Assembly (NCBI GenBank): GCA_903885555.1
Contig: CAISIV010000018.1
Span: 49,049 to 113,048 of the forward strand
DNA from: an uncultured Hyphomicrobiales bacterium
GTDB taxonomy: Bacteria; Pseudomonadota; Alphaproteobacteria; Rhizobiales; Xanthobacteraceae
Direction: 5' to 3'
DNA length: 64,000 nt
Shown one piece after another: positions 26,600 to 34,172 of this stretch; within the stretch, counting starts at the first letter, position 1; each line of letters begins with the position of its first letter. Made by a program: the position numbers and the translations under genes. The notes beneath the pieces were generated by a model, which did not search any database, was not told the origin of the DNA, and saw only the letters and a program-made list of their open reading frames with translations.

Positions 26600-27649
26600 C
26601 TAGGCCGTCTGCGCCGACATCATGCGGCGCATGTCGCGGAACGAGATCAGCTTTCTGGCGCTCTCATCCCACAGCACCAGACGCACGCATTTGATGCTCT
26701 CCCACAGCGTCAGGCGGCCGATGGTGCCGAGCTCGGGATTTTCGCGCAGCACTTTGGGCAGCCGATAATACGGAATCTTGCTGCACAGATGGTGCACGTG
26801 GTGGATGCCGATATTGGCGGTGAACCAGCTCAGGAAACTCGGCAGCACGTAGTAAGAACTACCGTGCAGCGCGACCTCGTGCAGATCCCAGGTCTCGTTA
26901 TGGGCCCACTGCGTGTGCTCGAACTGATGCTGCACGTAGAACAGCCAGACGCCCATGGTCGCGGCCAACAGAATGATCGGCAGATGCACAGTGACGAAAG
27001 CGGCAGGGCCGATCAGCCAGATCAGGCCCGCGGCGATGAGCGCAATCGCGGCATTGGTGCCGAGCGTCGAGAGCCATGGCACCAGACCGGCGCGCATCAG
27101 ACCGACCGGCAACCGGTGCTGCACGATAAACAGATAAGCGGGACCGATGCCAAACATCACGGCCGGATGGCGATAAAGCCGGTATTTCAGACGGCCGAAT
27201 CGCGACAGCGCCAGATATTCGTTGACCGTCAGCGTATCGATATCGCCGATGCCGCGCTTTTCCAGGTTGCCCGAGGTCATGTGATGTATCGAATGCGTGC
27301 GGCGCCAGAAATCGTAGGGCGTGAAGGTCAGCACGCCGAGCGCGCGGCCGGTCCAGTCATTGGCCAGCTTGTGGCGGAAGAAGGCGCCGTGCCCGCAGTC
27401 GTGCTGGATCATGAACAGACGCACCAGAAAGCCCGCAGCCGGCACCGCCAGCAGCAAGGTCACCCACCAAAAGCCGAACGAATAGAACAGCCACATCACC
27501 ACCCACAGCGCCGCCAGCGGCGCGAAAGTGATGGCAAGCTCAACGATGCTGCGCAGATGGCTGGGCTCGCGGTAACGCAGCAATTTCTGCGTCCATCCGC
27601 GCGCCTCACCCACCCCGGCTATCTCGGCTGCGCCTTGTGCGTTATTCAA
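26600..27649 (-). CDS. Membrane fatty acid desaturase
   Basis: A 349-residue integral membrane di-iron desaturase. All three histidine boxes are present: HDCGHGAFF near residues 79-87, HSIHH near 115-119 and HHVHH near 278-282, with four hydrophobic segments between them. This spacing resembles DesA/omega-6-type acyl-lipid desaturases. The TTG at 27649 is chosen because AAGGA lies 7 bases upstream and no in-frame ATG precedes the conserved region. Converges with the SDR (3-base gap) and diverges from the catabolic operon at 27836. Likely alters membrane phospholipid unsaturation; an electron-donor gene is not adjacent. Confidence 0.9.
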   Translation of the reverse strand: MNNAQGAAEIAGVGEARGWTQKLLRYREPSHLRSIVELAITFAPLAALWVVMWLFYSFGFWWVTLLLAVPAAGFLVRLFMIQHDCGHGAFFRHKLANDWTGRALGVLTFTPYDFWRRTHSIHHMTSGNLEKRGIGDIDTLTVNEYLALSRFGRLKYRLYRHPAVMFGIGPAYLFIVQHRLPVGLMRAGLVPWLSTLGTNAAIALIAAGLIWLIGPAAFVTVHLPIILLAATMGVWLFYVQHQFEHTQWAHNETWDLHEVALHGSSYYVLPSFLSWFTANIGIHHVHHLCSKIPYYRLPKVLRENPELGTIGRLTLWESIKCVRLVLWDESARKLISFRDMRRMMSAQTA

Positions 27650-27835
27650 GCGGACGTCCTTTATGGCTATGGAAGGGGCGTTAAGGTCCGCTCAGCCGCC
27701 ACGGCTGGCGCGGTTACGCAATTCTGCAAGGGAATGTTGAGTCTCGGCAGACTATTGAGGTTTTCTTATGTTGGATACCGGACTTAGTGTCATTGGGGTA
27801 CGGCGATCACACGAAAAGACCCTGGGAGCCTCGAT

Positions 27836-28699
27836 ATGAACTCACATGCGACGCCAACCGTCGCCCTGATTGCACCGGGCAACATGGGTGCGGCGGTAGC
27901 AAAGCGGCTGACGGAAAACAAGGTCAGCGTGCTGACATCGCTGGCCGGCCGCAGTGCAGCAAGCAGCAAACGCGCGCAGGACGCCGGAATGCGCGGCGCC
28001 GAAGACCGCGAACTGGCGGAAGCCGACTTCCTCCTTTCCATTGTACCGCCGGGCGATGCACTGGCGCTGGCTAAGCGGCTGGCGAGCGTGCTGAGCGCCG
28101 CCAACAAGAAGCCGATTTATGTCGAATGCAACGCGGTCAGTCCGCAGACCATGAACCACATCGCCGACGTGGTGAAAGCGACCGGCTGTGAATTTGTCGG
28201 CGCCGCCATCATCGGTCCGCCGCCGAAGCCGGGCAGCACCAACACCAAATTCTATGCGGCAGGTCCAGCCGCCGCCAACTTCGCGATCTTCAATGACTAC
28301 GGCCTGATCGTGCGCGTGCTCGACGGACCGATCACCGCCGCGTCAGCGCTGAAGATGTCCTACGCCGGCATCACCAAAGGCTTCACCGCGCTCGGCGCTT
28401 CGATGATGCTCGCCGCCACGCGCGGCGGTTCGGCGGAAGCGCTGCGCGCCGAACTCGCCGAAAGCCAGCCGGCTTTGTTCGGCTACCTGACGCGGCAAGT
28501 GCCGACGATGTATTCGAAGGCCTATCGCTGGGTCGCCGAGATGAACGAGATTTCGGATTTCATCGGCGACGATAAGTCCGAGCACGCCATGCTGGATGCG
28601 GCAGGCCTGTTGTACGAACGTCTGGCCGCCGACTTCGACGGCGGCAAGCAGGAGATCGGCGCGCTGGAGACCTTCGTCGCCGGAGCCAAAAAGGAATGA
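27836..28699 (+). CDS. NAD(P)-dependent oxidoreductase, 6-phosphogluconate-dehydrogenase-like with DUF1932 C-domain
   Basis: A 287-residue beta-hydroxyacid-dehydrogenase relative. N-terminal Rossmann motif ALIAPGNMGAAVAKRL at residues 10-25 (GNMG retained, first glycine replaced by Ala), then the DUF1932 helical domain (about 165-270, KMSYAGITKGFTALGASMML). The catalytic lysine of the superfamily corresponds to Lys in KMSYAG. Start ATG 27836 has GGGAG upstream. It opens a five-gene plus-strand operon and overlaps the PaaG-like gene by 4 bases (ATGA). Probably oxidises a hydroxy-acid or diol intermediate of the pathway; the substrate is not known. Confidence 0.85.
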   Translation: MNSHATPTVALIAPGNMGAAVAKRLTENKVSVLTSLAGRSAASSKRAQDAGMRGAEDRELAEADFLLSIVPPGDALALAKRLASVLSAANKKPIYVECNAVSPQTMNHIADVVKATGCEFVGAAIIGPPPKPGSTNTKFYAAGPAAANFAIFNDYGLIVRVLDGPITAASALKMSYAGITKGFTALGASMMLAATRGGSAEALRAELAESQPALFGYLTRQVPTMYSKAYRWVAEMNEISDFIGDDKSEHAMLDAAGLLYERLAADFDGGKQEIGALETFVAGAKKE

Positions 28700-29487
28700 C
28701 CGAGCAACCGATCCTTCTCGAGCAGCGCGCCGGCTATAGCGTTATTACCCTCAACCGGCCGGACAAGCTCAACGCCTTCAACGATGCCATGCACGAGGCG
28801 CTGCGCGAAGCCGTAGCCGCCGTTGATGCCGACGAAAACTGCCGTGCCCTTCTCATCACCGGCAGCGGCAAAGCTTTTTGCGCCGGGCAAGATCTCAATG
28901 ACCGCTTGCCGAAGGACGGCAAGCCTGTCGTGCTCGGCGAGACGCTGGAGAAATATTACAATCCGCTGGTGAAGAAGCTGCGCACGTTGCGCTTCCCCGT
29001 GGTCGCCGCGGTCAACGGCGTTGCCGCCGGCGCCGGCTGCAACATCGCGCTGGCCTGCGACATCGTCATCGCCGCGCAATCGGCCCGCTTCATCCAGTCC
29101 TTCGCCCGCATCGGCATCATCCCGGACGCCGGCGGCACCTGGATGCTGCCACGGCTGGTCGGCGACGCTCGCGCACGCGGACTGGCGCTGCTGGCGCAGG
29201 ACCTGACTGCCGAAAAAGCCGCGGAATGGGGCCTGATCTGGCGCGCCGTCGGCGACAAGGCGCTGGTCTATGAATCGACCCGGATCTGCGAACACTTCGC
29301 CACCGCGCCGACACAGGGCCTCGCGCTCATCAAGCAGGCGCTCAATGCCTCGGTCGGCAATACGCTCGAACAGCAACTCGATCTCGAGCGGGGATTGCAG
29401 CGCGCCGCCGGGCAAACGCCGGATTATGCCGAAGGGGTGCGCGCCTTCATGGAAAAGCGCAAACCGAACTTCACCGGCCGCAAATGA
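28696..29487 (+). CDS. Enoyl-CoA hydratase/isomerase, PaaG-like
   Basis: A 263-residue crotonase. Resemblance to PaaG (1,2-epoxyphenylacetyl-CoA isomerase of phenylacetate breakdown) is close along the length: LNRPDKLNAFNDAMHEAL near 16-33, FCAGQDLNDR near 65-74, YYNPLVKKLRTLRFPVVAAV near 90-109, GVAAGAG oxyanion loop near 111-117 and GIIPDAGGTWMLPRLVG near 139-155 with the acidic residue used for isomerisation. The C-terminus (KRKPNFTGRK) also ends as in PaaG. The other paa genes are absent in this window, so it may serve a related CoA-thioester pathway. It overlaps both neighbours by 4 bases. Confidence 0.87.
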   Translation: MTEQPILLEQRAGYSVITLNRPDKLNAFNDAMHEALREAVAAVDADENCRALLITGSGKAFCAGQDLNDRLPKDGKPVVLGETLEKYYNPLVKKLRTLRFPVVAAVNGVAAGAGCNIALACDIVIAAQSARFIQSFARIGIIPDAGGTWMLPRLVGDARARGLALLAQDLTAEKAAEWGLIWRAVGDKALVYESTRICEHFATAPTQGLALIKQALNASVGNTLEQQLDLERGLQRAAGQTPDYAEGVRAFMEKRKPNFTGRK

Positions 29488-30494
29488 ACGCCATCGACAT
29501 CCACACCCATATCGTGCCGGCGGAGTTTCCGGCTTACGCCGGCAAGCACGTCACCGAATTCGGCGGCAAGCAATGGCCGCAGATGTGCGCGGGCCGCGAT
29601 TGCCACCACAAGAACGTGATGATCGACGGCAAAAACTTCCGCACCGTCACCGATGAATGCTGGGACGTCGAGCGCCGTCAGGAAGCCATGACGCGCATGG
29701 GCATCGCGCGCCAGGTGCTCTCACCCATGCCGGAACTACTGTCGTACTGGCTGCCGCTTGAGGACGCCGTGCCGCTGACGCGCCACGTCAACGACACCAT
29801 CGCCGCCATGGTGGCGCGCGCGCCGGACAAGTTCGCGGGCCTCGGCGGCGTGCCACTGCAGGACCCCGACGCCGCCACGCGCGAACTCGAACGTCTCATG
29901 GCCGACGGCTTCAAGGGCGTCGAACTCGGCAGCAACATCAACGGCGCAGCGCTCGGCGATCCGAAATTCGAAGGCTTCTTTGCCCGCGCCGAAGAACTCG
30001 GCGCCGCGGTGTTCGTGCATGCGCTGCATCCCAGCGGCAAGGAACGCATCGTCGGTCCGCCCGGCCTGATGGCCTTCATCGGCTTTCCGCTGGAGACGGC
30101 CTATTGCATTGCCTCGCTGATGACCGGCGGCACGCTGACGCGCCACCCTCGCCTGCGGCTGGCCTTCAGCCATGGCGGCGGCGCTTTCGCCTCGATCCTG
30201 CCGCGGCTGACGCATGGCTGGAAATCACGGCCTGAAGTCACCGAACGCATCGGCATCTCGCCGCGCGAGCATGCCAAAAATCTCTATTACGACACGCTGA
30301 CCTACGACCCGCACACGCTGGGACATCTGATCGAAACCTTCGGGGTGCGCCAGCTTTGCCTCGGCACCGATTTTCCGTTCGACATTTATGACCGTGACCC
30401 GCGCGGCAATGTGGCGGCACTCAAACTTTCAGACGGCGATGTGAAGCTGCTGCACCACGACAACGCCGCGCGTTTTCTGGGTGAGACCATATGA
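29484..30494 (+). CDS. Amidohydrolase family protein (ACMSD-like metal-dependent decarboxylase/hydrolase)
   Basis: A 336-residue TIM-barrel protein of the amidohydrolase-2 family. Metal ligands visible: HTH at residues 7-9, His in FVHALHPSG near 176-184, His in FSHGGGAF near 225-232, and Asp in CLGTDFPFD near 289-297. This resembles aminocarboxymuconate-semialdehyde decarboxylase (ACMSD) and gamma-resorcylate decarboxylase, non-oxidative Zn-dependent decarboxylases. It overlaps the PaaG-like and VOC genes by 4 bases each. In a pathway with an extradiol-type dioxygenase, decarboxylation or hydrolysis of a ring-cleavage product is a fair inference. Confidence 0.86.
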   Translation: MNAIDIHTHIVPAEFPAYAGKHVTEFGGKQWPQMCAGRDCHHKNVMIDGKNFRTVTDECWDVERRQEAMTRMGIARQVLSPMPELLSYWLPLEDAVPLTRHVNDTIAAMVARAPDKFAGLGGVPLQDPDAATRELERLMADGFKGVELGSNINGAALGDPKFEGFFARAEELGAAVFVHALHPSGKERIVGPPGLMAFIGFPLETAYCIASLMTGGTLTRHPRLRLAFSHGGGAFASILPRLTHGWKSRPEVTERIGISPREHAKNLYYDTLTYDPHTLGHLIETFGVRQLCLGTDFPFDIYDRDPRGNVAALKLSDGDVKLLHHDNAARFLGETI

Positions 30495-31414
30495 GCAAGG
30501 CTAAAGTGACTGCGCTGCGCAGCGTAGATCTCGGGTTCACCGATCTCGACAAGGCGGCCAGGTTTTTCACCAATGTCTGGAACCTCGCGCCCGTTGGCGA
30601 AACGTCCGGCGTGCATTATTTCCGCGCCACCGGGCCTTTTCACCACGTCCTCAGCATCCAGCAGACGGCGCAGCCAGTGATGATCCGCATGGTGTTCGAC
30701 GCTGCCGACAGCGCCACCGTCGACGCGCTACACGCACAGGTGAAGGCGCACGGCATTACGACCATCGATCCACCCGGCAAACTGAAACAGCCGCACGGCG
30801 AGTATGGCTTCGGCTTCAAGGACCCGGAAGGCCGCAACATCGCCATCGTCTGCGGCGTCAAGGATCACGCCGACGGCGCCGACCAGCCCGACCGGCCGCG
30901 CAAGGTCAGCCACGTCAATATCAATGCCGGCGAGAGCGACGCCACGCTCGCCTGCTACCGCGACGCGCTCGGCTTCAAGGTGTCCGATACGACGCGGAAG
31001 TTCCATTTCATGACGGTCAACGCCGACCACCACAATATCGTGCTAGGCTTTTCCGGCGGGCCGACGCTCAATCACATCGCCTTCGAGATGCCCGATCTGG
31101 AATCGGTCATGAAAGGCGCCGGCCGTATGCGCGACGACGGCCGCGGCATCGAATGGGGGCCGGGCCGCCACGGCCCCGGGAACAATGTGTTCTGTTATTT
31201 CCTCGGCCCCGACGATATGCCGATTGAATACACTGCGGAAATGCAGCAAGTGGACGCCAGCTACCGGACCGGCAAGCCGGAAGACTGGAAATGGCCGCCG
31301 GGCCGGCTCGACCATTGGGGCATCACCAAGGGGCCGAGCGAGCGGATCGAAACCGCCGGGCTGAAGATCAACTTCACGGATGACGGCCATCGCCTCGACG
31401 CGTGGCGCGCCTAA
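30491..31414 (+). CDS. VOC-family protein, type I extradiol dioxygenase-like
   Basis: A 307-residue two-domain vicinal-oxygen-chelate protein. Domain 1 (about 5-130) is the degenerate copy; domain 2 (about 138-260) keeps the likely Fe ligands: His in KVSHVNI near 139, His in LNHIAFEM near 194 and Glu in PIEYTAE near 246. Two-domain architecture and ligand spacing match catechol/homoprotocatechuate-type extradiol dioxygenases, but the protein is also like VOC lyases, so ring cleavage is not proven. Overlaps the amidohydrolase gene by 4 bases; 15 bases precede the next gene. Confidence 0.83.
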   Translation: MSKAKVTALRSVDLGFTDLDKAARFFTNVWNLAPVGETSGVHYFRATGPFHHVLSIQQTAQPVMIRMVFDAADSATVDALHAQVKAHGITTIDPPGKLKQPHGEYGFGFKDPEGRNIAIVCGVKDHADGADQPDRPRKVSHVNINAGESDATLACYRDALGFKVSDTTRKFHFMTVNADHHNIVLGFSGGPTLNHIAFEMPDLESVMKGAGRMRDDGRGIEWGPGRHGPGNNVFCYFLGPDDMPIEYTAEMQQVDASYRTGKPEDWKWPPGRLDHWGITKGPSERIETAGLKINFTDDGHRLDAWRA

Positions 31415-31429
31415 CGAACGGAACATCGA

Positions 31430-32248
31430 ATGACTGGTAAAAAGGATTTGCGCGTCGGTATTGCAGGGCTCGGCGCGGTCGGACTCGACGTGGCGCGGCG
31501 CCTGATCGACGGCGATGTGCCCGGCCTGGTGCTCACCGCCGTCGCGGTGCGCGACGCCGACAAGGCGCGTAAAGCCCTGCCGCAAATCGGCGATCTCGTT
31601 GCGCTGCGCACTGCCACCTCGCTGGCCGACGACTGCGATATCGTCGTGGAATGCCTGCCGCCGGCGCTGTTCCGCGACGTCGCGATCGCGGCGATCGACA
31701 AAGGCCGTATCTTCGTGCCGCTTTCCGTCGCGCAACTGCTCAACAACGGCGATCTGGTCGAACGCGCCAAGGCGAACGGCGCGCGTATTATCGTGCCGAC
31801 CGGCGCGCTGCTCGGGCTCGACGCCGTGCGCGCCGCCGCCGAAGGCACCATCCATTCGGTCAAGATGGTGACGCGCAAGCCGCCCGCCGGCCTCGAAGGC
31901 GCGCCCTATCTGCTGGAAGGCAACATCTCGGTCGCCGGTTTGACCGAGCCGATGAAGGTGTTCGACGGCTCGGCGCGCGACGGCGCGCGCGGCTTCCCAA
32001 CCAACGTCAATGTCGCTGCCGCGCTCAGCCTCGCCGGCATTGGCCCGGACAAGACGAAGCTGGAAATCTGGGCCGACCCGACCGTCACCCGCAACACCCA
32101 CACCATCACGGTCGATGCCGACGCCATGCGTTTCACCATGACAATCGAGAACGTGCCGTCGGAAAATCCGCGCACGGGAAAAAGCGTCGCACCATCGACC
32201 ATCGCCGCGCTGCGCGGCCTGGTGTCGGAACTCAAGGTCGGCAGCTAG
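31430..32248 (+). CDS. Aspartate dehydrogenase-like NAD(P)-dependent enzyme (NadX/DUF108 family)
   Basis: A 272-residue two-domain dehydrogenase. N-terminal Rossmann motif GIAGLGAVGLDVARRLIDG lies near residues 9-27; the C-terminal DUF108 domain has FPTNVNVAAALSLAGIG near 189-205 and the presumed catalytic His in RNTHTITVDAD near 223-233. True aspartate dehydrogenases make iminoaspartate for NAD synthesis; in this catabolic operon a related amino or imino acid intermediate seems more likely. Last gene of the 27836-32248 unit. Confidence 0.85.
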   Translation: MTGKKDLRVGIAGLGAVGLDVARRLIDGDVPGLVLTAVAVRDADKARKALPQIGDLVALRTATSLADDCDIVVECLPPALFRDVAIAAIDKGRIFVPLSVAQLLNNGDLVERAKANGARIIVPTGALLGLDAVRAAAEGTIHSVKMVTRKPPAGLEGAPYLLEGNISVAGLTEPMKVFDGSARDGARGFPTNVNVAAALSLAGIGPDKTKLEIWADPTVTRNTHTITVDADAMRFTMTIENVPSENPRTGKSVAPSTIAALRGLVSELKVGS

Positions 32249-32300
32249 CGCTGCCCCTGGAGATTTTTGAGTCTTTTTTGCTGCGGTGAGCGCGGCTAGG

Positions 32301-32319
32301 GTCTCCTCGGAATGGAGAC
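32301..32319 (+). promoter_or_regulatory. Leader hairpin covering the ribosome binding site of the small secreted protein
   Basis: GTCTCC (32301-32306) and GGAGAC (32314-32319) pair over 6 bases with a 7-base loop. GGAGA is the Shine-Dalgarno sequence of the gene at 32326, so the structure would hide the ribosome binding site when folded. Regulatory effect is inference. Confidence 0.5.
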
Positions 32320-32325
32320 TCACTC

Positions 32326-32535
32326 ATGAAAGTTCGCACGATCATCGCCGCCACCTGTCTGGCCATCTTCGGCTTTGCGCAGATCGCCGACGCTCGCCCT
32401 CACCGCGCCAGACACCACGCGGCAAAGAAGACCCTTAAATCGATCCAGACCGGGGTAAACACCTCGACGACCGACGTGAATGGTGATGGCACATCCGATG
32501 TCGTGACGACGAAGCCGAAGCGAAAGCCGAAGTAG
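32326..32535 (+). CDS. Small secreted basic protein with a calcium-loop-like motif
   Basis: A 69-residue protein. Residues 1-23 form a signal peptide (IIAATCLAIFGFAQIADA). The mature part is His/Arg/Lys-rich, then has DVNGDGTSDVV near 50-60, which matches a dockerin/EF-hand calcium loop (D-x-N-x-D-G-x-x-D), and ends in a KPKRKPK tail. No named family. It stands alone: 77 bases after the aspartate-dehydrogenase-like gene, convergent with the amine oxidase gene. GGAGA lies 7 bases before the ATG inside a hairpin. Possibly a periplasmic calcium- or nucleic-acid/polyanion-binding peptide; function not known. Confidence 0.72.
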   Translation: MKVRTIIAATCLAIFGFAQIADARPHRARHHAAKKTLKSIQTGVNTSTTDVNGDGTSDVVTTKPKRKPK

Positions 32536-32538
32536 ATT

Positions 32539-33783
32539 TCAGCGCGAGCGCTTGCGCGCGGCGATCGCCTGATCGGCGGCGGCAACGCCGGTGAGATAGC
32601 CGCCATGCGCGGTGGAGAAGTCGTTTTCCGAACAGGCCTCGCCGGCAAAGAACAGACGCCCGTCGACAGGTTCCGCCAGCGTGGCGCGGCAGTCGGCGTG
32701 GCCGGGCTTGGCGTAGGAGTAGGAGCCGAGCGCGAACGGGTCCGCGCCCCAGCGATGAATCCGTACCGGCGTCACACGCTGGCGGAAGTCGTTGCCGAGC
32801 AAGCCGGCCAGTTCGGCAATGGCGTAATCGGCAAAAGCATCGTCGCCGCCGGCTTCGAGTTCCTTGGCAAACCGGCCGCCGAAATAGACCTCGACCAAAG
32901 GCTGTCCCAGTGCGTGCAGATTATAGGCCGCGGTCGAGGTGCGGTCGGTGCGGCCGAACAAACGGCTGTCAGGCGCGAATTCTTCCGCGCCGCTCAGCGA
33001 CAGAAACAGTTTGTCGGCAAGGCCGAGCGGCAGGCCCGCCGCCGCTTCGGTTTTGTCAGGCAAGGCCGGTGTGAACAGGAATTCCTTTTCCGCGAGAACG
33101 GCGCTCGGCAGCGTCACAATGACCTGATCGGCGCTGATCGTGCCCTTGGCGGTTTCGATCTTCAATCGCCGGCCGCTGTGATCGATCTGCAGCACCGGGC
33201 AATCGAGCAGCACGGGCAATCCGTCGCCATGCGCGGCGATCGCCGTGCCGTAGCCTTCGCGCACCCGCCAATTGATTTCAGTGTCGGCGTAGTTGGCGAA
33301 ATCCAGCGCCGAAACGAGGTCCATCTCGGCGCCGCTGATATAGGTGCCGACAGCGTTGATCATGTTGTTCCAGCGGCAACCGGGATCGAACGCAGCGGAT
33401 GCCGGCACATCGGGGCTCGTCTGGCCGATCGCTTCAAGACGGTCGAAGAAGGCTCGCTGCGCTCTGCCGAAGTCGGTCTGCTCTTCTGCCGAAAAGCCGG
33501 TCGTCAACGCCGGCTTCTGCCAGGGCGGTGTCGAACGGTCGATGACGCAACCTTGCGCCCGCGCGATCGCCGTCCACGGATTGCGTTCGGCGGAATGCAG
33601 CCAGCCGCAGCCGAGATCGAGCGTATTGCCCGCATCGTCGGCGACGGTCCAGGCGCGCCCGCCAAGCCGCGGCCGCGCCTCGATCACCAGGCATTCAATG
33701 GCGGCCTTCGCCAGCCGCCGGCCCGCGGCAATGCCCGCCGCCCCGCCACCGATAATGGCGACTTCGGTGTCGCTTTTCGCCAT
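32539..33783 (-). CDS. Flavin-containing amine oxidase / NAD(P)-FAD oxidoreductase
   Basis: A 414-residue flavoprotein of the amine oxidase family (PF01593). FAD Rossmann motif VAIIGGGAAGIAAGRRL near residues 8-24, the family motif IEARPRLGGRAWT near 34-46, then DLGCGWLHS near 56-64. The C-terminal FAD loop is GRLFFAGEACSENDFSTAHG near 377-396. It lacks a signal peptide, so it acts in the cytoplasm. Monoamine oxidases of this type oxidise amines or polyamines with O2. The stop lies 3 bases from the convergent small secreted protein. A 30-codon membrane peptide gene sits 63 bases upstream on the same strand and may be cotranscribed. Confidence 0.88.
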   Translation of the reverse strand: MAKSDTEVAIIGGGAAGIAAGRRLAKAAIECLVIEARPRLGGRAWTVADDAGNTLDLGCGWLHSAERNPWTAIARAQGCVIDRSTPPWQKPALTTGFSAEEQTDFGRAQRAFFDRLEAIGQTSPDVPASAAFDPGCRWNNMINAVGTYISGAEMDLVSALDFANYADTEINWRVREGYGTAIAAHGDGLPVLLDCPVLQIDHSGRRLKIETAKGTISADQVIVTLPSAVLAEKEFLFTPALPDKTEAAAGLPLGLADKLFLSLSGAEEFAPDSRLFGRTDRTSTAAYNLHALGQPLVEVYFGGRFAKELEAGGDDAFADYAIAELAGLLGNDFRQRVTPVRIHRWGADPFALGSYSYAKPGHADCRATLAEPVDGRLFFAGEACSENDFSTAHGGYLTGVAAADQAIAARKRSR

Positions 33784-33846
33784 GGATGCCCGCGCAAAAC
33801 CTTGAACTGTGGTTCCGCCGGAACCTGTCGTGAAACTTATATCGGC

Positions 33847-33939
33847 CTATCTTGGACCAAAGAAACGTGACCCCACCAAGACAGTGGCCCAGGTCAACAT
33901 GTAGACAGCCGCCGCGAGCGCCAGAATTTCAATTCCCAT
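33847..33939 (-). CDS. Predicted 30-residue membrane peptide
   Basis: A short open frame with a strong ribosome binding site: GGGAGG lies 5 bases before ATG 33939 and the stop is TAG at 33847-33849. The peptide begins MGIEILALAAAVYMLTWATV and ends LVGSRFFGPR: a single hydrophobic helix of about 20 residues followed by a short basic tail, typical of bacterial small membrane proteins. It lies 63 bases before the amine oxidase gene on the same strand. No family recognised and no proof of translation; the Shine-Dalgarno and composition are the evidence. Confidence 0.55.
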   Translation of the reverse strand: MGIEILALAAAVYMLTWATVLVGSRFFGPR

Positions 33940-34172
33940 CGTCGCCTCCCCTGTCGCATTTTTTTCTTATCTTAGACCGATCGGTGGCGAGTTCCAGCAA
34001 GTTCCGGGCACTCAAAAACCTCCTGAAATACAGGGAATTGGCCGCAATATCCGGTTTCGGACATTGCGGCGCCGTTCCTTAATGCCTTTTCAACCACCAA
34101 AGCACACGCCCTCGCCGTATTAACCCAACCGGCAGCGGAGGCGTGCAACGTGACCTTAGAAAAGGTTCGCGA
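33940..34172. other. Divergent intergenic region before the diguanylate cyclase
   Basis: Non-coding by eye. It has an AT-rich tract (TTTTTTCTTAT near 33960-33970), a 10-base palindrome ACCGATCGGT at 33976-33985, and should contain promoters for the minus-strand peptide/amine oxidase unit and for the cyclase. No terminator or RNA gene recognised. Confidence 0.4.

Noticed and set aside
33976-33985. ACCGATCGGT palindrome as a TetR-type operator
   Set aside because: Only 10 bases, common by chance in GC-rich DNA, and no TetR gene is adjacent.
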